A stretch of DNA of 12,494 nt from UMGS1649 sp045637095 (GTDB lineage: Bacteria; Bacillota; Clostridia; TANB77; CAG-465), in contig JAZTYX010000073.1 in assembly GCA_045637095.1 (NCBI GenBank), forward strand, positions 1-12,494, read 5' to 3'. Every line of letters starts with the position of its first letter. Position 1 is the stretch's first letter. Positions 7,849 through 12,494 of this stretch are shown here, one piece after another. Below the pieces are notes generated by a model, which was not told the origin of the DNA, made no database searches, and saw nothing but the letters and a program-made list of their open reading frames with translations. Made by a program: the position numbers and the translations under genes.

Positions 7849-7904
7849 GGTAGAAGAAATAAAAAACATACCAATATGACTATGGAGGTAATCATGACTT
7901 TTTT
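7823..7904 (+). repeat. 15-bp perfect inverted repeat flanking promoter and start codon
   Basis: Bases 7823-7837 (AAAAAAGTCATGATT) are the exact reverse complement of 7890-7904 (AATCATGACTTTTTT). The left arm overlaps the -35 box and spacer; the right arm covers the ATG at 7894 and the next codons. A transcript reading through from the U32 operon contains both arms and could pair them, with the ribosome-binding site in the loop close to the stem. A transcript from the local promoter lacks the left arm. Each arm also contains the small palindrome TCATGA, so paired operator sites are an alternative. The repeat itself is certain; its role is inferred. Confidence 0.65.
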
Positions 7905-8130
7905 AAGTAAAATTTTTAGAAAGGAAAAGACGGCAAAAGTAATTTGCAAATGTGGAGCAAAGCATAAGATAGATTACGCAAGTATATTTACTAGCGAGAC
8001 CTGTGAAAAAAGAAAGCTTTGCTTCTATACCTATTGCAAAATTTGTGACAGAATAGTGTACTTTGATGAATCTAAATTATCTAGAAGATTTGTGAAGAAA
8101 GTATATAATGATCATAAATGGTGTAATTAA
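7894..8130 (+). CDS. Small Cys-motif (zinc-ribbon-like) protein, first paralogue
   Basis: This 78-residue protein is not a named family I recognise. A basic N-terminus (FLSKIFRKEK) precedes CKCGA (C18, C20), then FYTYCKICD (C48, C51), YFDESKLS, and a closing YNDHKW. CxC plus CxxC could bind one metal ion, as zinc ribbons do; C37, C43 and C77 are extra. The frame also has an upstream ATG at 7876, but GGAGG (7884-7888) sits 5 bases before ATG 7894, so 7894 is the likely start. It is a lone transcription unit with its own promoter and terminator. The next gene is a paralogue: by eye 24 of 62 aligned residues are identical without gaps. Arginine is encoded only by AGA, as in the neighbouring operon. 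Confidence 0.82.
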   Translation: MTFLSKIFRKEKTAKVICKCGAKHKIDYASIFTSETCEKRKLCFYTYCKICDRIVYFDESKLSRRFVKKVYNDHKWCN

Positions 8131-8136
8131 ATAAGA

Positions 8137-8159
8137 ACCGCTGACAAGCGGTCTTTTTT
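8137..8159 (+). terminator. Intrinsic terminator after the first Cys-motif gene
   Basis: ACCGCT (8137-8142) pairs with AGCGGT (8147-8152) around the loop GACA, followed by C and six T residues. It lies 6 bases past the stop codon. Confidence 0.9.
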
Positions 8160-8171
8160 ATGCTTAATTTG

Positions 8172-8200
8172 TTGAAAAATATGTCCTTTTGTTATATAAT
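8172..8200 (+). promoter_or_regulatory. Promoter of the second Cys-motif gene (TTGAAA-17-TATAAT)
   Basis: TTGAAA (8172-8177) and TATAAT (8195-8200) are 17 bases apart. Both boxes match those of the first paralogue exactly, although spacer and leader sequences differ. The start site would be near 8207, giving a leader of about 40 bases. Confidence 0.82.
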
Positions 8201-8246
8201 GTGATCAGAGTGAGAATAATGCCAAATTAATTAAGGAGGTATATGT

Positions 8247-8486
8247 ATGGCGTTTTGGAACAAAAAGAAAAAAGAGCCTAAGAAAGAGACGGTAAATGTT
8301 AGCTGCAAGTGTGGAGCTTCGTATGATACAGAATGCGATGGCTTGGGAACGATGAGCACTGGCTATAAAGGTCGGATTTCTTTCTATACGCGTTGCGAAC
8401 ATTGTGATGAGATGATTTATATCGATGAGATGAAATTGTCTAAGTCGTATATCAGGCGAGCCTATAGAAATCATATCTGGGGCTAA
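8247..8486 (+). CDS. Small Cys-motif (zinc-ribbon-like) protein, second paralogue
   Basis: This 79-residue protein is a paralogue of the gene just upstream. Both share CKCGA (C20, C22), FYTxCxxCD (C50, C53), YxDExKLS and a final YxxHxW, and both open with a short basic stretch (here NKKKKEPKK). Conservation of the four Cys and the C-terminal His and Trp suggests a metal-binding fold kept under selection; the function is unknown. AAGGAGGT (8233-8240) is an excellent ribosome-binding site 6 bases before the ATG. Composition is unusual: about 42% GC over 8281-8460 against about 32% over the matching part of the first paralogue (hand counts). Arginine is written CGG, CGT, AGG, CGA and AGA, while the neighbours use AGA. 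That fits separate acquisition rather than recent tandem duplication. Promoter and terminator are its own. Confidence 0.85.
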   Translation: MAFWNKKKKEPKKETVNVSCKCGASYDTECDGLGTMSTGYKGRISFYTRCEHCDEMIYIDEMKLSKSYIRRAYRNHIWG

Positions 8487-8488
8487 GG

Positions 8489-8519
8489 AAGGATACCACT
8501 TATTAGTGGTATCCTTTTT
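8489..8519 (+). terminator. Intrinsic terminator after the second Cys-motif gene
   Basis: AAGGATACCACT (8489-8500) and AGTGGTATCCTT (8505-8516) form a perfect 12-bp stem with loop TATT, running into a T-tract that ends at 8519. It begins two bases after the stop codon. Confidence 0.92.
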
Positions 8520-8530
8520 ATGTTTTTTAC

Positions 8531-8559
8531 TTGTAAATTGTATGTATTTGTAGTAAAAT
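8531..8559 (+). promoter_or_regulatory. Promoter of the PBP gene (TTGTAA-17-TAAAAT)
   Basis: TTGTAA (8531-8536) and TAAAAT (8554-8559) lie 17 bases apart, just after the preceding terminator and close to the PBP start. Since the gene is bounded by terminators, this is the only evident promoter. A start site near 8566 would leave a leader of only about 10 bases, so the exact -10 choice is uncertain. Confidence 0.6.
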
Positions 8560-8575
8560 ATATATCGAGGTGATA

Positions 8576-11227
8576 ATGTTGTCAGATAATGAAATGGACA
8601 ATTTAATAAAACCCGAAAAAGGTAAAAAAGTGAAATTAAAAAGAGTAAAATTAGATAGAGATAAAGCTAAAGAAAAAGAAGAAAAGAAAAAAGCTAAATT
8701 AGAGAAAAAAGCAAGTAAAGGTAAAAAAACTAAGAAAGAAAAAGAACCAAAAAAGAAGAAAAAAATATTTTGGAAAATATTTAAAATATTTTTCTTTGTA
8801 GGACTTGCGTTATTTGTAATAGGCTGTGGTGTCGTATTATATGTATTAAACGATATAATAAGCGAAACATCAACAGTAGATTATTCTCAACTTAAGAATC
8901 TAAAATTAACAACTACAATATTAGATAGTAAGGGGAATCAGTTAGGAACTGTAAATGCTGGTGAAAACAGACTTATGGCAGACTATGAAGATTTACCTAA
9001 GCATTTAGTAGATGCAGTAGTAGCAATAGAAGACGAAAGATTCTGGACGCACTTTGGTGTAGATATTAAGAGAACAGGTGCAGCGGTAGTTACATTTGTA
9101 CTTAATAGAGGTTCTTCATCTTTTGGTGGAAGTACAATTACTCAACAATTAGTTAAAAATATAACTGAAGATAATGAGGGTAGCTGGAAAAGAAAAATAA
9201 GAGAATGGTATCGTTCAATAATGCTTGAACAAAACCTAGAAAAAGAAGATATACTTGAAGCGTATCTTAACAAGATATACTTTGGTGAAGGTGCTAATGG
9301 AATAGAAATGGCAGCTCAAACATTCTTTTCAAAAACAGTAAGCGAACTTAATTTAGCAGAGTCAGCTTGCTTAGCAGCTTCTATACAATTACCAGAAGTA
9401 ACAAACCCATATAATGGAGATAAAAATAAAGAAAAATTAATAGAGAGACAAAAAATAGTATTAAACAAAATGTTATCTATTGGAAAGATAACTCAAGCTG
9501 AATACGATGAAGCTGTGGCTTATGAATTGGAATTTAAGAAAGGTAAGATAGCTTCAACATCTGCAGTTCAATCTTATGCAAGAGATGCTGTTTGGAAAGC
9601 AGTTGCAGAAGATTTAGCAGAAGCAATGAACATTACATATCAAGCGGCAAGAGATATGGTTGCATCTAACGGTTATACAATATATGCAACAATAGATCCA
9701 ACTGTACAAGCAGCAATAGATAAACAAGCTAAAAACGATAAATATTTCTACAACGATAAGAAAAAAGGTATGATGCAATGTGCTATGATTGTTTTAGATA
9801 ACAAAACAGGTAATGTTGTAGGTATGCTTGGTGGTGTAGGAGAAAAAACAGGATTAGATTATAACAGAGCAACTGAATCTAAATTACAACCTGGTTCTAC
9901 ATTTAAACCAATAGCAGCATACGGACCAGCTTTTGAACTTGGTGAATCTTATCCAGGAATGGGTATAGATGACGTTCCAGTAAACTTTAGTGGATATAAA
10001 CCAACTAACTGGTATGGATATTATTATGGTTATGTTTCTGTAAGAGAAGCTATAAACCAATCAATGAATATACCTGCGGTTAAGACATTAAAATCTATAG
10101 ATTTAGGATACGCTTTAAGATTTGCACAAAGCATGGGTATAACGACATTAACAGAAAAAGCAAACAAAAACTTATCTTTAGCATTAGGTTCAGCTAACGT
10201 TAAGGTAATAGACATGGCAGCAGCATATGCTACAATGGCAAATGGTGGTGTTTATACAGAACCTAAATTATATACAAAAGTTTTAGATCATGATGGTAAA
10301 GAAATATTAACTAACGAAGTTAAATTTACTAAAGTAATGAGTGAAACAACTGCATATATGCTAACAGACTGTTTAAGAAGTGTTGTATCAAGTGGTACAG
10401 GTAATTCTGCTAAATTCTCTACTAAAATACAAATAGCAGGTAAAACTGGTAACACAAACGATGATAAAGACCAATGGTTTGCTGGATATACACCATACTA
10501 TACAGCAGTTGCATGGAATGGTTACGACAATCCAACGACAATTGGTTCTAGAAAAACTTTAGGAACATATCCATATACAGCTACTGCAGTATGGACAAAT
10601 GTAATGAAAGAAATACACTCAGGACTTAAAGCAGCGTCATTTAGTAAACCTAAGGGAATAGTTAAAGCTACGGTATGTACTTTATCTGGATTAGTTGCAA
10701 CAGATGCATGTAAAGCTGACGAAAGAAATGTAGTTAAATCTGAAATATTTGCATCAGGCACAGTACCAACAGCAGAGTGTCAAGTACACAAATTAGTAAA
10801 AGTTTGTAAAACATCTAAGTTATTACCAACAGAGTTCTGTGAATTATATGAAGAATTAGTAGAAATCTCTACAATAACTAGAGAAAAACCAAATACTAAG
10901 ACTAATGACAAGAAATATATAGCTCCAACTCAAACTTGTGAATTACATACAAGTGCTCCGGTTGTAGAACCTGAAGTTCCAGAAGTTCCAACAGAACCTG
11001 AGACTCCAACAACTCCAACACCAGAGAATCCTGGAACTACACCTGAGACACCAACAACTCCAACACCAGAAAATCCTGGAACTACACCTGAGACTCCAAC
11101 AACTCCAACACCAGAGAATCCAGGAACAACTCCTGAGACTCCAACAACACCTGGAACTGGAGAACAAGGTGGAACGACACAAAGCTTAGCATATTATGGT
11201 TTATTAAGAGAAATGCTAGTAGCATAA
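8576..11227 (+). CDS. Class A penicillin-binding protein, PBP1A type (glycosyltransferase plus transpeptidase)
   Basis: This bifunctional enzyme polymerises lipid II into glycan strands and cross-links the peptides outside the membrane. The 883-residue product has a Lys-rich cytoplasmic N-terminus (residues 9-63, about half Lys) and a membrane anchor at about 66-92. The GT51 domain has IEDERFW (catalytic Glu about E152), GGSTITQQL and AYLNKIYFG. The transpeptidase domain has STFK (S441, K444), SMN (S496) and KTG (K623), so all three active-site motifs are intact. After about residue 695 comes a region with six Cys (701-788), then a Pro/Thr/Glu tail with three 15-residue repeats. GAGG (8567-8570) sits 5 bases before ATG 8576; GTG 8570 overlaps that site, and TTG 8579 is a less likely alternative. 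The gene is monocistronic, between terminators. Confidence 0.95.
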   Translation: MLSDNEMDNLIKPEKGKKVKLKRVKLDRDKAKEKEEKKKAKLEKKASKGKKTKKEKEPKKKKKIFWKIFKIFFFVGLALFVIGCGVVLYVLNDIISETSTVDYSQLKNLKLTTTILDSKGNQLGTVNAGENRLMADYEDLPKHLVDAVVAIEDERFWTHFGVDIKRTGAAVVTFVLNRGSSSFGGSTITQQLVKNITEDNEGSWKRKIREWYRSIMLEQNLEKEDILEAYLNKIYFGEGANGIEMAAQTFFSKTVSELNLAESACLAASIQLPEVTNPYNGDKNKEKLIERQKIVLNKMLSIGKITQAEYDEAVAYELEFKKGKIASTSAVQSYARDAVWKAVAEDLAEAMNITYQAARDMVASNGYTIYATIDPTVQAAIDKQAKNDKYFYNDKKKGMMQCAMIVLDNKTGNVVGMLGGVGEKTGLDYNRATESKLQPGSTFKPIAAYGPAFELGESYPGMGIDDVPVNFSGYKPTNWYGYYYGYVSVREAINQSMNIPAVKTLKSIDLGYALRFAQSMGITTLTEKANKNLSLALGSANVKVIDMAAAYATMANGGVYTEPKLYTKVLDHDGKEILTNEVKFTKVMSETTAYMLTDCLRSVVSSGTGNSAKFSTKIQIAGKTGNTNDDKDQWFAGYTPYYTAVAWNGYDNPTTIGSRKTLGTYPYTATAVWTNVMKEIHSGLKAASFSKPKGIVKATVCTLSGLVATDACKADERNVVKSEIFASGTVPTAECQVHKLVKVCKTSKLLPTEFCELYEELVEISTITREKPNTKTNDKKYIAPTQTCELHTSAPVVEPEVPEVPTEPETPTTPTPENPGTTPETPTTPTPENPGTTPETPTTPTPENPGTTPETPTTPGTGEQGGTTQSLAYYGLLREMLVA
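11012..11146 (+). repeat. Three tandem 45-bp repeats coding for the PBP tail
   Basis: Units at 11012-11056, 11057-11101 and 11102-11146 each encode TPTPENPGTTPETPT. They differ at only a few, mostly third codon positions (for example GAG/GAA, ACA/ACT). A partial unit precedes them (end of unit matched at 10994-11011). The in-frame 45-bp length means copy number can change without breaking the reading frame. Confidence 0.95.
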
Positions 11228-11244
11228 CATATAATTAAAAGTAA

Positions 11245-11270
11245 AGAGTTGTACATTATTGTACAACTCT
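11245..11270 (+). terminator. Hairpin after the PBP gene, probable terminator
   Basis: AGAGTTGTACA (11245-11255) pairs perfectly with TGTACAACTCT (11260-11270) around a four-base loop. The following AATTTATTTA is T-rich but broken, so termination may be incomplete. It starts 17 bases after the PBP stop. Confidence 0.7.
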
Positions 11271-11292
11271 AATTTATTTAAATAATAAACAC

Positions 11293-11321
11293 TTGAAAAT
11301 AAACTAAATATGTAATAGTAT
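11293..11321 (+). promoter_or_regulatory. Possible promoter of the prepilin-like gene
   Basis: TTGAAA (11293-11298) is 17 bases from TAGTAT (11316-11321), a -10 box with four of six consensus bases. The start site would be near 11328, and the gene begins at 11352. The AT-rich setting lowers confidence. Confidence 0.45.
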
Positions 11322-11351
11322 TGATGTATAAAAGAAAAGGGAGAAAAACAA

Positions 11352-12176
11352 ATGAAAAAAGGAATATCTTTGATAGTATTAGTTATAACAATAATAGTAA
11401 TGATAATCTTAGCAGCAAGCGTGGTAATAACATTATCTAATACAGGTGTGATAAATAGAGCAAGCGAAGCGGTGGATTTAACAAATGAAGCTCAAGTGCA
11501 AGATTTTGCAGCATTAGTATGGGCAGATGCTTATATGGATAATAAAAGAGGACAAGATTTAATAGATGAAGTAACAAACAAATTAGAACAACAAGGCATA
11601 AAAGAAGATAAATGGGATATGAATATATCTAATACAGGTATAGAAGTAACAGTTAAAGTTATACTTCCAACTGTACCAACAAATGTATCGGCAGTAGAGG
11701 TTGGGACAGATACAGTAAAAGTACAGGCTATAGGTGGAACAATTGAAAATGGAGAAATAGCAGGCTATCAATATAGTATGGATGGAACTAATTGGTCAGA
11801 AACAATAATTGAGGGTGCTAGTTATACAACGCCTACTTTAACTACTGGTCCACAATGGACTGTATATGTAAGAACTGCAAGTGTAGATGGAAAATACTCG
11901 GATTCAATTGAGTATGGTATAATAAAGTTTTCAATATCATCAACTGATTTTTATGCAAAATCAGGAATGAATTGGTATGAATGGACTAATAGTATTTATA
12001 ATAATTCTAATAAATGGGTGTGCAAGAGTCTGACTTCTGAGATAACAAACGGAGGAACTCTGGCATCAGGATATACTTATATTATACATGCAGAAGATAA
12101 GAATATTAGAGGTAGTACGCTTATAAATAGACGTGAGTATAGCATTGGTATTTCACTTCCAGCAGATATATTTTAA
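11352..12176 (+). CDS. Prepilin-like membrane protein with fibronectin-III-like domain
   Basis: The N-terminus MKKG-ISLIVLVITIIVMIILA has the layout of a type IV prepilin or pseudopilin: short basic leader, Gly, then a long hydrophobic helix (about residues 5-28). The residue at mature position 5 would be Val, not the usual Glu, so cleavage and pilus assembly are uncertain. An alpha-helical stretch (about 33-82) follows, then a domain at about 106-190 starting PTVPTNVSA and ending in YVRTASVDG, resembling fibronectin type III. The last part (about 195-274) carries a GMNWYEWTNSIYNN motif and is unassigned. Total 274 residues. AAAAGGGAG (11335-11343) is 8 bases before the ATG. No pilus assembly genes are in view. 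A surface protein is likely; filament subunit, adhesin or tethered protein all remain possible. Confidence 0.75.
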   Translation: MKKGISLIVLVITIIVMIILAASVVITLSNTGVINRASEAVDLTNEAQVQDFAALVWADAYMDNKRGQDLIDEVTNKLEQQGIKEDKWDMNISNTGIEVTVKVILPTVPTNVSAVEVGTDTVKVQAIGGTIENGEIAGYQYSMDGTNWSETIIEGASYTTPTLTTGPQWTVYVRTASVDGKYSDSIEYGIIKFSISSTDFYAKSGMNWYEWTNSIYNNSNKWVCKSLTSEITNGGTLASGYTYIIHAEDKNIRGSTLINRREYSIGISLPADIF

Positions 12177-12186
12177 TAATTAAAAT

Positions 12187-12224
12187 AAAAAAGAATATCA
12201 ATTAAAAATTGATATTCTTTTTTT
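12187..12224. terminator. Bidirectional intrinsic terminator between convergent genes
   Basis: Bases 12187-12203 and 12207-12223 form a 17-bp perfect stem with an AAA loop. The stem is flanked by an A-run on the left and a T-run (12218-12224) on the right, so it can end transcription of the prepilin-like gene on the plus strand and of the SpoIIR-like gene on the minus strand. Confidence 0.92.
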
Positions 12225-12232
12225 ATATCTAT

Positions 12233-12494
12233 TTACTCACTAAATAAATCTTTTAGCCATTCAAATATTTTAGATTCAAATTTAATGTTTTCATTTTCTA
12301 ATACTTCATCAATTGTTAAGTTTTCTGGCAAACTAGGATAGAGTAAAGACCACCAATTATTTCCTAACCCATTACCTATAACTAACCTTAATGAATTGTA
12401 TGTTCCTTTAGTCATTTCAATATCGTTATATGTTTTATCGCCATATTTAATATTACCTATATGAATAGTTAAAGGATAATTGTATCCGTTTTCT
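12233..12494 (-). CDS. spoIIR: Stage II sporulation protein R (SpoIIR)-like, C-terminal part
   Basis: SpoIIR is secreted from the forespore and activates the SpoIIGA protease, which processes pro-sigma-E in the mother cell. The frame is open from the window edge (first full codon at 12493) to the stop at 12233, giving 86 residues; the Met at 12413-12415 is internal. The visible part reads ENGYNYPLTIHIG, then YNSLRLVIGNGLGNNWWSLLYPSLP, matching the conserved C-terminal core of SpoIIR (NGY-P-V, ALRV-IG-G-G-NWW, FP-L). The Cys usual after NWW in the members I recall is Ser here. A less conserved acidic tail ending EWLKDLFSE follows. The N-terminal signal segment and promoter lie outside. The family call is good from this core; full function cannot be judged from a fragment. 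Confidence 0.8.
   Translation of the reverse strand, partial: ENGYNYPLTIHIGNIKYGDKTYNDIEMTKGTYNSLRLVIGNGLGNNWWSLLYPSLPENLTIDEVLENENIKFESKIFEWLKDLFSE

Noticed and set aside
7876..7893. Earlier ATG (7876) as start of the first Cys-motif protein
   Set aside because: The ribosome-binding site GGAGG at 7884-7888 lies downstream of that ATG and is correctly spaced for 7894; the paralogue also begins at the equivalent place.
11012..11146. CRISPR-like array
   Set aside because: The three repeats are contiguous with no spacers and lie in frame inside a coding region.
10943..11182. Minus-strand Cys/Trp/Ser-rich repeated peptide
   Set aside because: It is the antisense reading of the 45-bp PBP tail repeats, with no start signal; the plus-strand PBP frame explains it.

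Overview
The window is AT-rich bacterial DNA with dense, short-spaced genes, strong Shine-Dalgarno sequences and near-exclusive use of AGA for arginine. Together with a SpoIIR-like sporulation protein at the right edge, an LCP wall-polymer ligase and a class A penicillin-binding protein, this points to a low-GC, Gram-positive, spore-forming Clostridia-type organism, probably an uncultured anaerobe. The assignment is inferred from gene families and composition; no species is claimed.

Layout. (1) 1-1137: the 3' part of a LytR-CpsA-Psr (LCP) gene with a long acidic, proline-rich extracellular tail, followed by a hairpin. (2) 1184-1335: a complete transcription unit on the minus strand for initiator tRNA-fMet, with promoter, encoded CCA and intrinsic terminator. 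(3) 1387-7816: a plus-strand operon that starts at an extended -10 promoter and runs secG, rnr, a multi-pass membrane protein of unknown function, trmB, a small single-pass membrane protein, and a large U32-family (RlhA/YdcP-like) protein. No terminator is visible inside it. Its theme is protein export plus RNA turnover and RNA modification. (4) 7820-8519: two tandem paralogues of about 78 residues with CxC and CxxC motifs, each with its own TTGAAA-17-TATAAT promoter and intrinsic terminator. (5) 8531-11270: a monocistronic class A PBP (glycosyltransferase plus transpeptidase) with a lysine-rich cytoplasmic N-terminus and a proline/threonine tail made of 45-bp repeats. (6) 11293-12223: a prepilin-like protein with a fibronectin-III-like domain, ending in a long bidirectional terminator. 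(7) 12233-12494, minus strand: the C-terminal part of a SpoIIR-like protein, converging on that terminator.

How they fit together. The LCP protein and PBP both build the cell wall, one attaching wall polymers and the other polymerising and cross-linking peptidoglycan, and both carry extended wall-spanning tails. SecG belongs to the export channel that such proteins use. RNase R, TrmB and the U32 protein act on RNA. The least explained parts are the paralogous small Cys-motif proteins, whose first copy has a 15-bp perfect inverted repeat spanning promoter and start codon, the two unknown membrane proteins of the secG operon, and the prepilin-like protein that lacks the usual Glu5.
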